Positions 17,900-26,460 of a stretch of DNA of 64,000 bases are shown one piece after another. Under the pieces are notes generated by a model. The model saw only the letters and a list, made by a program, of their open reading frames with translations. It was not told where the DNA came from and did not search any database. The stretch is from Paenibacillus polymyxa. GTDB lineage: Bacteria > Bacillota > Bacilli > Paenibacillales > Paenibacillaceae. The stretch spans positions 62,001-126,000 of the forward strand of contig NZ_JAGGNR010000026.1 of assembly GCF_018614975.1 (NCBI RefSeq). Direction: 5' to 3'. A program made the position numbers and the translations under genes. Position 1 is the stretch's first letter, and each line of letters starts with the position of its first letter.

Positions 17900-19603
17900 A
17901 TGAAGGGCAAAACACCAAAAACATTCGCAATGCTTCTGTTAGCCAGTGCTCTTGCAATTACAGCAGGATGCAGCGGCAGTGGAGGAGGAACTAACGCTTC
18001 AGAGAAATCGGTTGATTCCGGAGATACAACCAGTCCAGTGACCTTTACATTCTTTGGTGCAGACGCGAGTCCGAACTGGAATAACATGAAGGATGCTGTC
18101 GGTCAAGAGATTACTAAGGCAACGGGAGTTACAATTGAAGCTGAGTATGATGTGAATAATGGTGGTGACCAAAAGATTCCTTTGATGGCTGCCAGTGGTG
18201 ATTACCCTGATATTATCTATCCTAAAGGCAACTTGTCTAAGCTTGTGGATGCAGGCGCGATGCTGGACCTGACCGATCTAATTGAGGAGCATGCTCCCAA
18301 CTTGAAAAAAATCTATGGTGATCAGATGAACCGTCTGAAATACAGTTTGGAAGATCAAGCCATTTACACGATCCCGACCAATATGGGTGTAGATAACGTT
18401 TCATTTGACGCTACGGGCGGATTCGAAATTCAACAAAGAGTATTGAAAGAGCTCGGCTACCCTGAAGTAAAAACGCTTGAGGACTACGAGAACGTACTGA
18501 GAACGTATTATGAAAAACATCCAACGATTGATGGTCAACCGACTATTCCTTTAACATTGAATGCAGATGACTGGAAAATTATGATTACGGTAACGAACCC
18601 TGCATTCCAAGCTACGGGTGGACCAGATGATGGTGAGTATTATATCAATCCCGAGACCTATGAAGCCGTTCTACACTACAAACGTCCTGAAGAAAAGGAA
18701 TATTTCCGTTGGTTGAACAAAATGTACAATGAGGGTCTGCTTGACAAAGATACATTTGTTCAAAAAGATGACCAATACAAATCCAAAATTGCCAGTGGCC
18801 GTGTACTCGGTCTAATCGACCAGGAGTGGAACTATGGTGAGGCGGAGAATGCTTTAAAATCATCTAACGGTGGCGATAAAACATATGCCCACTTCTCCGT
18901 ATCCCTGAACAAGGATATTGTGGATCATACGTTCCAACCGACAGGATTTGACGGTTATGGTATCGGAATCACAACTTCGGCCAAAGATCCGGTACGTATC
19001 ATCAAATTCATGGATTGGCTTGCTTCAGATGAAGGTCAGGTCCTGAGAAACTGGGGTGTTGAAGGCCAACATTACCAAGTAGAGAATGGTAAACGCATCA
19101 TTCCGGATGATGTACAAGATCGCAAAACCAATGATAACTCCGCTTTTACCAAAGAATCAGGCATAGGCATGTATAACGTATTTAGCGCCAGATACGGTGA
19201 TGGTGTGAAAGATGCTACAGATAACTATTACACAACGAATTTCCCTGAACAGATTCAAGCAGGTTACACTGCAGCTGAGAAGGAAACCTTGAAAGCCTAT
19301 GGCATTACAACATGGAAAGATTTCTATCCTTCCGAAGAGGATCTGAAGCTGAAAGATTGGGGCGCAGCATACAACATGCCTGTACCATCTGACACGGATT
19401 ACAACGTGACGTTCCAGAAAACACAGGATATCGTACGTAAACGTATTCCAGAGGCTATCCTTGCCAAACCTGAGAACTTCGACAGCGTATATGATGGTCT
19501 TCTGGCTGAACTCGATAAAGCGGGTGCAGTGGAGATGGAGAAACAATACACGGTTTGGATCAAAGAACGTGTATCTCTCTGGACTGGAAAAGATGTGAAA
19601 TAA
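17900..19603 (+). CDS. Extracellular sugar-binding lipoprotein, paralogue 2
   Basis: A 567-residue lipoprotein with signal peptide ending ITAGC (Cys24), starting MKGKTPKTFAMLLLAS. It shares nearly all its core with the third copy (for instance GADASPNWNNMKDAVGQ, VDNVSFDATGGFEIQQRVLKELGYPEVKTLEDYEN, PVRIIKFMDWLASDEGQVLRNWG). Unlike paralogue 1 it has its own sigma-A promoter, operators and terminator, so its level can be set independently of the permeases. It most likely feeds the same permease pair. AAGGGGG precedes the ATG. Confidence 0.95.
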   Translation: MKGKTPKTFAMLLLASALAITAGCSGSGGGTNASEKSVDSGDTTSPVTFTFFGADASPNWNNMKDAVGQEITKATGVTIEAEYDVNNGGDQKIPLMAASGDYPDIIYPKGNLSKLVDAGAMLDLTDLIEEHAPNLKKIYGDQMNRLKYSLEDQAIYTIPTNMGVDNVSFDATGGFEIQQRVLKELGYPEVKTLEDYENVLRTYYEKHPTIDGQPTIPLTLNADDWKIMITVTNPAFQATGGPDDGEYYINPETYEAVLHYKRPEEKEYFRWLNKMYNEGLLDKDTFVQKDDQYKSKIASGRVLGLIDQEWNYGEAENALKSSNGGDKTYAHFSVSLNKDIVDHTFQPTGFDGYGIGITTSAKDPVRIIKFMDWLASDEGQVLRNWGVEGQHYQVENGKRIIPDDVQDRKTNDNSAFTKESGIGMYNVFSARYGDGVKDATDNYYTTNFPEQIQAGYTAAEKETLKAYGITTWKDFYPSEEDLKLKDWGAAYNMPVPSDTDYNVTFQKTQDIVRKRIPEAILAKPENFDSVYDGLLAELDKAGAVEMEKQYTVWIKERVSLWTGKDVK

Positions 19604-19645
19604 GCTTTGAAAACCAAGCATTAAAGATAAGGATTTTCATAGCGG

Positions 19646-19674
19646 AAAAAGCCCTTGAGAAGGGGCTTTTTTTA
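19646..19674 (+). terminator. Terminator after binding-protein paralogue 2
   Basis: AAAAAGCCC pairs with GGGCTTTTT across a short loop, ending in a run of seven T. Confidence 0.9.
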
Positions 19675-19677
19675 TTG

Positions 19678-19761
19678 TTGACGTGAGGTGATGGATAGCC
19701 TATAATCTATCATGTAAGCACTTACAGTAAGCGGTTTATTTCATTTTCGAAAACGTTTTAT
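19678..19761 (+). promoter_or_regulatory. Promoter and composite operators of paralogue 3
   Basis: TTGACG (19678-19683) and TATAAT (19701-19706) are 17 bases apart. They are followed by TGTAAGCACTTACA (19713-19726), the overlapping AGTAAGCGGTTTAT (19726-19739) and CGAAAACGTTTTAT (19748-19761). A further cre-like CGAAAGCGCATTCA lies at 19836-19849. The arrangement closely matches the GH95 promoter. Confidence 0.8.
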
Positions 19762-19922
19762 GTCTGTTGGAAGGATAATTCTTTTTTACAGAATCGAAAC
19801 GTCAGTTTCAGTAAAAACGTCGGAATGGATGATATCGAAAGCGCATTCAAAAAAATGGTATCCTCAGGCATAAAGCCTGTTATACAGATAAAACCTTCAT
19901 AAATAATAGGGGGAACTAGACA

Positions 19923-21620
19923 ATGAGAGGCAAAATGAAAGGCAATACACCCAAGACGTTTGCAATGTTGATGCTCGCAAGTGCAATGTTGGTTACAGCT
20001 GGCTGCGGGAATTCGGGAACCAAAGAGACTTCGGATTCCAGCGGAACCGAACCGATCACAGTTACATTCTTCGGGGCGGATGCTAGTCCAACCTGGAACA
20101 AGATGCAAGATGCTGTTGGTAAAAAGATTACGGAGCAAACAGGCGTTACCATTGAAGCAGAGTATGATGTAAACGATGGTGGTAACCAGAAGATTGCACT
20201 GATGGCTGCCAGTGGTGATTTTCCTGATATGATCTACCCTAAAGGTAACTTATCTAAGCTTGTGGATGCAGGCGCGATGCTGGATCTCACGGATCTGATT
20301 GAGGAGCATGCTCCCAATTTGAAAAAAATCTATGGAGAACAGATGAACCGTTTGAAATACAGTCTTGAAGATCAAGCGATATATACCATTCCAACCAATA
20401 TGGGTGTTGATAATGTTACGTTTGACGCTACAGGTGGATTTGAAATTCAGCAAAGAGTATTGAAAGAGCTCGGGTACCCTGAAGTGAAGACACTTGAGGA
20501 TTACGAGAATGTACTCAGAGCCTATTATGAAAAACATCCAACGATTGATGGTCAACCAACCATTCCATTAACGTTGAATGCGGACGACTGGAAGATCATG
20601 ATCACGGTAACGAACCCGGCCTTCCAGGCAACAGGCGCACCGGATGACGGTGAATATTACATTGACCCTGAAACGTATGAAGCAAAACTGCACTACAAAC
20701 GTCCAGAGGAAAGAGAATATTTCCGCTGGTTGAATAAAATGTACAATGAAGGCCTGCTGGACAAAGATGCATTTGTTCAAAAGGATGACCAATACAAGTC
20801 CAAAATTGCCAGTGGCCGTGTACTCGGTCTGATTGACCAGGAGTGGAATTATCAAGAAGCGGAGAACGCGCTCAAATCATCGGGCAAGGATGACGCCACA
20901 TACGCTCATTTCTCTGTATCACTGAACGATGAAATTGTGGATCACACGTTCCAACCAGCCGGATTTGACGGTTATGGCATCGGGATCACAACTTCGGCCA
21001 AAGATCCGGTGCGTATCATCAAATTCATGGATTGGCTTGCTTCAGATGAAGGACAAGTTCTGAGAAACTGGGGTATCGAAGGTGAACATTACAACGTAGA
21101 AGATGGTAAACGCGTGATTCCAGATGACGTTCAGGACCGCAAAACGAATGACAACTCCAATTTCAGTAAGGAAACAGGAATTGGGATGTATAACGTATTT
21201 AGCGCAAGATATGGTGATGGTGTAAAAGATTCTACGGATAACTACTACACAACGAACTTCCCAGAGCAGATTGTAGCTGGTTACACGGCTGCCGAGAAAG
21301 AAACACTGAAAGCTTATGGTATCACGACTTGGAAAGAGTTCTATCCGGCTGAAGAAGATCTGCCAGTTAAGGATTGGGGCGCAGCATATAACATGTCCGT
21401 ACCTTCCGGTACAGACTATGAAGTAACATTCCAGAAAACGCAGGATATCATCCGTAAACGGATTCCGGAAGCTGTTCTGACTACACCAGCAAACTTTGAT
21501 GCAACCTATGATGCTTTACTGGCTGATTTGGACAAAGCGGGTGCAGTTGAAATGGAGAAACAATTTACGGTTTGGGTTAAGGAACGTGTTTCTCTGTGGA
21601 CAGGAAAAGACGTAAAATAA
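19923..21620 (+). CDS. Extracellular sugar-binding lipoprotein, paralogue 3
   Basis: A 565-residue lipoprotein; signal peptide ends VTAGC (Cys28). It is a near copy of paralogue 2 through most of its length. Even the leader shares GCCTGTTATACA before the gene, which points to a tandem duplication that included the 5' region. Differences cluster after the lipobox linker and at scattered surface-like positions. AGGGGG lies 9 bases before the ATG; an ATG four codons later (19935) is possible. It has its own promoter, operators and terminator. Confidence 0.95.
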   Translation: MRGKMKGNTPKTFAMLMLASAMLVTAGCGNSGTKETSDSSGTEPITVTFFGADASPTWNKMQDAVGKKITEQTGVTIEAEYDVNDGGNQKIALMAASGDFPDMIYPKGNLSKLVDAGAMLDLTDLIEEHAPNLKKIYGEQMNRLKYSLEDQAIYTIPTNMGVDNVTFDATGGFEIQQRVLKELGYPEVKTLEDYENVLRAYYEKHPTIDGQPTIPLTLNADDWKIMITVTNPAFQATGAPDDGEYYIDPETYEAKLHYKRPEEREYFRWLNKMYNEGLLDKDAFVQKDDQYKSKIASGRVLGLIDQEWNYQEAENALKSSGKDDATYAHFSVSLNDEIVDHTFQPAGFDGYGIGITTSAKDPVRIIKFMDWLASDEGQVLRNWGIEGEHYNVEDGKRVIPDDVQDRKTNDNSNFSKETGIGMYNVFSARYGDGVKDSTDNYYTTNFPEQIVAGYTAAEKETLKAYGITTWKEFYPAEEDLPVKDWGAAYNMSVPSGTDYEVTFQKTQDIIRKRIPEAVLTTPANFDATYDALLADLDKAGAVEMEKQFTVWVKERVSLWTGKDVK

Positions 21621-21653
21621 TATGGATTGTCTGTGATCCATACTTAAACAAGG

Positions 21654-21681
21654 AAAGGGCCCTATATGGGGCCTTTTTTTT
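21654..21681 (+). terminator. Terminator after binding-protein paralogue 3
   Basis: AAAGGGCCC pairs with GGGGCCTTT with one internal G-G mismatch, followed by a run of T. Confidence 0.8.
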
Positions 21682-21704
21682 GTTTAATGATGTGATGATT
21701 TGCA

Positions 21705-21768
21705 TTGACGCAAATTTGGAAATCACATATAATTTTATTATTGTAAGCACTTACCGAAAACGTTTTAT
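21705..21768 (+). promoter_or_regulatory. Promoter and composite operators of the GH95-GH1 operon
   Basis: TTGACG (21705-21710) and TATAAT (21728-21733) have a 17-base spacer. TGTAAGCACTTACC (21742-21755) directly abuts CGAAAACGTTTTAT (21755-21768), both downstream of the -10. Confidence 0.8.
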
Positions 21769-21810
21769 ATTATAAGGAATATACAGCTGATTTAGGAACA
21801 GGAGCTAATC

Positions 21811-24192
21811 ATGTCCCAACACAATAACCAAACCAAAATCAATCGTCTATGGTATCGACAACCGGCAAAACGCTGGGAAGAAGCATTGCCCATCGGAAAC
21901 GGCCGTCTTGGAGGCATGGTGTACGGTGGCGCAGCAGATGAACGAATTCAGCTCAATGAAGATACATTATGGTCAGGGTTTCCACGGGATACGATTCAAT
22001 ACAGCAGTCAGCGGTATTTGAAGCAGACGCGAGAGTTGATCATGTCCGGACAGTATGGTGAAGCTGAGGATTTGTTAAACCGTGAAATGCTTGGTCGTGA
22101 TGTAGAGGCCTACCAGCCGATGGGTCATTTTCTATTGCACCATGAGGGTCTAGAGGATCTTTCATATGATGCATTTGAACGGGAGCTTGATCTGGAATCG
22201 GGTATTGCAACCACGACGTATTCATGGAAAGGAACTCGTTACGTACGTGAAGTGTATTGCAGTGCTTCGGATGATCTAATGGTCTGCACATTGGCTGCTG
22301 ATCAGAAGGGCGCTGTGAGTGTAAGTGTTACGCTAGACAGTCCCCATCCTTATCGCGTTGAGACTTCGGGAGATGCTCTAACCATGTTAAGTAGGTGCCC
22401 AAGTCATGTGGAGTCCAATTACTTCAGGGATCACCCGGAATCCGTCCTCTATGAAGAGGATCGGGGAACGGCTTATGCTGTCCGGGTAGCACTTACGGCA
22501 TCTGGGGATCAGGTGAAGGTCTCCAATCTGGAAGGCAAGTTACATATTCAGGGTGCTGATCAGGTTGTTTTCTATCTGGCAGCAGCTACGTCCTTTGAGA
22601 GTTACGATGTGTTACCTGTGAAGGATCATCTTGTATTGGAAGAGGAATGCAAGAATCTGATCTCCAAAGTGACCACACATGGCGCGGAAGCACTTCGTGA
22701 CCGACATATTCAGGATCATCGTGCGTTGTTTAACAGAGTCTCTATTGATTTAGGGGTATCGGTTAACGCCGAATTACCTACGGATGAGCGGCTGCAGGCT
22801 TATCAGGCAGGGCAACAAGACTCTGGACTGGAGGCACTTTATTTTCAATATGGAAGATATCTGTTAATGGCTAGTTCGCGTCCGGGCAGCCAGCCTGCCA
22901 ATCTGCAGGGAATCTGGAACCATCAGGTAGAGCCACCATGGCATAGTGATTACACAATCAATATTAACACCGAGATGAATTACTGGCCGGCAGAAGTCTG
23001 CAATCTCAGTGAATGTCATGAGCCGCTGTTTGATATGCTGACCGACCTCAGTGATACAGGACGCAGAACGGCGCGCATTCTCTACGGAGCCCGTGGATGG
23101 ACTGCCCATCATAACGTGGATATCTGGAGAACCTCTACACCGACAGGTGGAGATGCAAGCTGGGCTTTCTGGCCGATGGGCGGCGTATGGTTGACCTCGC
23201 ATCTATGGGAGCACTATCAATTTACCGGTGATCAGCGTTTTCTTGAGGAACGTGCCTATCCCATCATGAAAGAGGCGGCTCTATTCTGTCTCGACTGGCT
23301 GGTGGAAGGGCCTGATGGTTATCTGGTTACAATTCCTTCCACTTCACCAGAGAACAAGTTTCTCACAGATGCTGGGGAGGCACGCAGTATATCCATGGCT
23401 TCAACGATGGATATGACTTTGATTCGTGAATTGTTTAGCCGCTGTATTGAAGCCTCGAAGCAACTAAATATAGATGAATCGTTGGCAAGCGAGTGGAGTG
23501 AGGCACTGGACAAACTCTATCCATTCCGAATTGGAAGCGAAGGACAATTGCTGGAGTGGTTTAAGGATTTTGCCGAATCTGAACCAGGGCATCGTCACGT
23601 CTCCCATCTGTATGGACTGTATCCCGGGGAGCAGATCAATCGAGTGAACACACCGGAATTGGTAGAAGCAGCACGGGTATCGCTTGAACGTCGTATCTCA
23701 CAAGGTGGCGGGCATACAGGATGGAGCTGTGCATGGTTGATCAATCTGTATGCACGACTACTGGATAGCAGTCAGGCACATCAATTCGTGCGCACGTTGC
23801 TGGCCCGATCCACACATCCGAATCTGTTTGATGACCATCCACCATTCCAGATCGATGGTAATTTTGGAGGCACGGCCGGAATCGCTGAGATGTTATTGCA
23901 GAGCCACTTGAACGAGTTACATTTACTGCCGGCACTGCCTGAACTCTGGACTCAAGGTCGTGTTGAAGGGCTTCGGGCAAGAGGTGGTTATACGGTAGCA
24001 ATAACGTGGACGGACAACAAGCTTGTATCAGCGGTTATTAAGGCAGATCGAAATGAGTCGCTGACCCTTCGCAGTGCTTATCCGCTGCGTGTGGAAGGAA
24101 ACGAACAAGCCAAGGCAGAGCTTACGCCTCAGGGCGATTATGTAATTATTATAACGATGACCGCAGGACAGACGATCCGCGTGTCATCATGA
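21811..24192 (+). CDS. Glycoside hydrolase family 95 (alpha-L-fucosidase or alpha-L-galactosidase)
   Basis: A 793-residue inverting glycosidase, apparently cytosolic. The N-terminal beta domain starts NRLWYRQPAKRWEEALPIGNGRLGGMVYGG, the classic GH95 opening. The (alpha/alpha)6 barrel contains NLQGIWNHQVEPPWHSDYTININTEMNYWPAE with the conserved Asn pair, the putative acid glutamate in STSPEN, and the aspartate in IDGNFGGTAGIAEML. The family removes terminal alpha-1,2-L-fucose or L-galactose from plant or host glycans such as xyloglucan side chains. It shares an operon with a GH1 gene 16 bases downstream. The exact sugar cannot be decided by reading. Confidence 0.92.
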   Translation: MSQHNNQTKINRLWYRQPAKRWEEALPIGNGRLGGMVYGGAADERIQLNEDTLWSGFPRDTIQYSSQRYLKQTRELIMSGQYGEAEDLLNREMLGRDVEAYQPMGHFLLHHEGLEDLSYDAFERELDLESGIATTTYSWKGTRYVREVYCSASDDLMVCTLAADQKGAVSVSVTLDSPHPYRVETSGDALTMLSRCPSHVESNYFRDHPESVLYEEDRGTAYAVRVALTASGDQVKVSNLEGKLHIQGADQVVFYLAAATSFESYDVLPVKDHLVLEEECKNLISKVTTHGAEALRDRHIQDHRALFNRVSIDLGVSVNAELPTDERLQAYQAGQQDSGLEALYFQYGRYLLMASSRPGSQPANLQGIWNHQVEPPWHSDYTININTEMNYWPAEVCNLSECHEPLFDMLTDLSDTGRRTARILYGARGWTAHHNVDIWRTSTPTGGDASWAFWPMGGVWLTSHLWEHYQFTGDQRFLEERAYPIMKEAALFCLDWLVEGPDGYLVTIPSTSPENKFLTDAGEARSISMASTMDMTLIRELFSRCIEASKQLNIDESLASEWSEALDKLYPFRIGSEGQLLEWFKDFAESEPGHRHVSHLYGLYPGEQINRVNTPELVEAARVSLERRISQGGGHTGWSCAWLINLYARLLDSSQAHQFVRTLLARSTHPNLFDDHPPFQIDGNFGGTAGIAEMLLQSHLNELHLLPALPELWTQGRVEGLRARGGYTVAITWTDNKLVSAVIKADRNESLTLRSAYPLRVEGNEQAKAELTPQGDYVIIITMTAGQTIRVSS

Positions 24193-24208
24193 GACGGAGG
24201 AGCCAACC

Positions 24209-25555
24209 ATGACCATTTTTCAATTTCCACAAGATTTTCGGTGGGGTACAGCAACAGCTTCCTATCAAATAGAAGGAGCGGCACAGGAAGGTGGACGCGG
24301 GGTATCCATCTGGGATACGTTCGCTCGCACACCTGGCAAGGTATTTAACGGAGACAATGGGGATGTCGCATGTGACAGTTACCACCGTTACGAGGAAGAC
24401 ATCGAACTGATGAAGAAACTCGGGATTAATACGTACCGATTCTCCATTGCGTGGCCGCGCATTATTCCTGACGGAGATGGGGAGATCAATCGGGAAGGAC
24501 TGGACTTCTACCATCGCTTTGTGGATGCATTGTTAGAGGCTGGCATCGAACCGTTCCTTACTCTGTATCACTGGGATCTTCCACAAACGCTGGAGGATGA
24601 CGGCGGCTGGGGCAACCGTAGAACTGTAGACGCTTTTGTGAAATATGCCGAAGTGATTTTCAAAGAATTCTCGGGCAAGATCAACTTTTGGCTGACATTC
24701 AATGAACCATGGTGTATCGCTTTCCTGTCGAACCTTCTCGGGATTCATGCGCCAGGAAACAAAGACCTTCAAACGTCAATTAATGTGGCACATGGATTGC
24801 TAGTTGCTCATGGTAAAGCCGTTCAATCCTTCCGTCGCTTGGGAACAACGGGTCAGATTGGTATTGCTCCGAACGTATGCTGGGCTGAGCCGTACAGCAA
24901 ATCTCCTGAGGACCAGGCAGCGTGTGACCGATCGATTGCGCTCAATACCGATTGGTTCCTTGATCCCATCTACAAAGGTTCATATCCGCAGTTTATGGTG
25001 GATTGGTTCGCAGAAGCGGGGGCTACCGTACCAATTCAGGAAGGCGATATGGAGATCATCTCCCAACCGATCGATCTGCTCGGCATTAACTATTATACGA
25101 TGGGGATTAATCGCTTCAATCCGGAGGCAGGTGCTCTGCAATCGGAAGAAGTTGATATGGGCCTCACCAAAACCGATATTGGCTGGCCTGTGGAATCACG
25201 TGGTTTGTATGAATTTATGCATTACTTGCAAAAGTACGGTAATGTGGATGTATATATCACAGAGAATGGTGCCTGCATCAATGATGACCTGGAGAACGGA
25301 AAAATTAACGATGATCGCCGGATTTCATATTATGAGCAGCATTTGGCTCAAATTCACCGGATCATTAATGACGGCATTAACCTGAAAGGGTACATGGCAT
25401 GGTCACTGATGGATAATTTTGAGTGGGCAGAAGGCTACCGCATGCGTTTTGGTCTTGTTCATGTGGACTATCGTTCACTCGTGAGAACACCGAAGGAGAG
25501 TTATTACTGGTATCAGAACGTTATCAAGAATAATTGGTTGGAGACAAGGAACTAA
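24209..25555 (+). CDS. Glycoside hydrolase family 1 beta-glucosidase
   Basis: A 448-residue cytosolic retaining beta-glycosidase of the BglA type, not a phospho-beta-glucosidase by overall pattern. The N-terminal signature FRWGTATASYQIEGA is present. The acid/base is Glu166 in TFNEPW and the nucleophile Glu352 in ITENGA. The C-terminal LMDNFEWAEGYRMRFGLVHVDY aglycone/glycone motif is intact. The length is normal. It would hydrolyse imported gluco-oligosaccharides after GH95 and GH2 remove side sugars. ACGGAGGAG precedes the ATG. Confidence 0.96.
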   Translation: MTIFQFPQDFRWGTATASYQIEGAAQEGGRGVSIWDTFARTPGKVFNGDNGDVACDSYHRYEEDIELMKKLGINTYRFSIAWPRIIPDGDGEINREGLDFYHRFVDALLEAGIEPFLTLYHWDLPQTLEDDGGWGNRRTVDAFVKYAEVIFKEFSGKINFWLTFNEPWCIAFLSNLLGIHAPGNKDLQTSINVAHGLLVAHGKAVQSFRRLGTTGQIGIAPNVCWAEPYSKSPEDQAACDRSIALNTDWFLDPIYKGSYPQFMVDWFAEAGATVPIQEGDMEIISQPIDLLGINYYTMGINRFNPEAGALQSEEVDMGLTKTDIGWPVESRGLYEFMHYLQKYGNVDVYITENGACINDDLENGKINDDRRISYYEQHLAQIHRIINDGINLKGYMAWSLMDNFEWAEGYRMRFGLVHVDYRSLVRTPKESYYWYQNVIKNNWLETRN

Positions 25556-25586
25556 GGTAATGCCATTTAGTGTGTAAAAGTCGAGA

Positions 25587-25632
25587 AAGACGGTAACATT
25601 GGAGTATTTCAATGTGCCGTCTTATTTTATAT
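25587..25632 (+). terminator. Terminator of the GH95-GH1 operon
   Basis: AAGACGG plus ACATTG pair with CAATGT plus CCGTCTT (a small bulge between), followed by ATTTTATATTTTT. The remaining 170 bases up to the next promoter hold nothing I can support. Confidence 0.8.
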
Positions 25633-25803
25633 TTTTATCGTTGGAAACAAGTAGTTCATAAAGGTTTCATAAGGTCAAGTGCAGTTCCTGTTATGAAGAG
25701 ACGTTTTTTGGGTTATAAGAAGTAAGGAAGAAATGAATAATGTTTTGTCAACGGGTCTTTTTAAAATAAAGTGTCCAAATTGCGAAGAAAATTTGAACAT
25801 TTG

Positions 25804-25855
25804 TTGACTAAAAATCATACTGATGTGGTATATTGGTATAAGGAAAGCACTTACA
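25804..25855 (+). promoter_or_regulatory. Promoter with cre-like operator before the small membrane protein
   Basis: TTGACT (25804-25809) lies 19 bases before TATATT (25829-25834), which has an extended TGG. GGAAAGCACTTACA (25842-25855) begins 7 bases after the -10, the same operator class and position as before the sugar-binding protein genes. Confidence 0.6.
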
Positions 25856-25879
25856 AAAAGGGAAAAGGAAGTGTTTACT

Positions 25880-26143
25880 ATGGCATCGAAGACAGCAATG
25901 GTCAGCCAATTGGAGCGCAAAGACAAAAATATGCGGCGCGCCGTCTTGACGATGACAGTTCTGGCATGGGTCGCACTCATTACGGGAGTGGTCATGTGTC
26001 TGATCAATCTGAACGACTTTAATGATCGTAATCTTGGCTTGATGGTTGGTATTGGATTCCTTGTAGGTAGTGTGTTCATTTACGTTATTGCCAAAGCGAT
26101 TGGCCTTGTTCATACACGCCGGGAAGACGAAGGCGCCGATTGA
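25880..26143 (+). CDS. Small two-span membrane protein of unknown function
   Basis: An 87-residue protein with a charged N-terminus (residues 1-19), two hydrophobic segments (about 20-42 and 52-73) and a charged tail HTRREDEGAD. I do not recognise a family. ATG 25880 follows AAGGAAG; an earlier frame opening at 25823 lies within the promoter and operator. It has its own promoter and a very strong terminator, so it is separate from qoxABCD downstream. The operator suggests carbon-source control. A role near the respiratory chain is only suggested by position. Confidence 0.8.
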   Translation: MASKTAMVSQLERKDKNMRRAVLTMTVLAWVALITGVVMCLINLNDFNDRNLGLMVGIGFLVGSVFIYVIAKAIGLVHTRREDEGAD

Positions 26144-26174
26144 TTATAATCCTGCGTTGATTCGTTCATAATAA

Positions 26175-26262
26175 GACTGGATAAGTTCCCGGAATCCAGT
26201 CAATAAAGCCCTTTGCGGATTCGTTGAACTGTTCAACGAATCCGCAAAGGGCTTTATTTTGT
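26175..26262 (+). terminator. Tandem hairpins ending in a 27-bp perfect stem
   Basis: A first hairpin (GACTGGAT 26175-26182 with ATCCAGTC 26194-26201) abuts a second one: 27 perfectly paired bases (26202-26228 with 26232-26258) around CTG, ending TTATTTTGTG. The second is an unusually long terminator stem for an 87-residue gene. Confidence 0.8.
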
Positions 26263-26302
26263 GACTTGATGTGTAAAGATTACAATGTGCAAATATCAAC
26301 CA

Positions 26303-26332
26303 TGCAAGCGATTTGTGAGAAAAAATTCACAC
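26303..26332. promoter_or_regulatory. Possible qox control sites
   Basis: TGCAAGCGATTTGT (26303-26316) is cre-like on its left half. TTGTGA (26313-26318) and TCACA (26327-26331) form an inverted repeat reminiscent of Rex/FNR sites, but the 8-base spacing does not fit either consensus well. A TATACT box lies at 26415-26420 without a clear -35. The remainder of the gap up to 26460 shows no gene. Confidence 0.3.
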
Positions 26333-26460
26333 ATTTAAGGTGTAAAATCGACAAATTTGTTAACAAGAACAAAAAAGTTGTTCATTTCTGATATCTTTAG
26401 TAGGAAGAGAGTAGTATACTGATTTTTCAGTATGAGCGAATTTAAGGAGAGGGGATCAAA

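Noticed and set aside
26313..26331. Rex or FNR site before qoxA
   Set aside because: The half-sites are right (TTGTGA, TCACA) but the 8-base gap does not fit Rex or FNR spacing. It is kept only as a weak control-site note.
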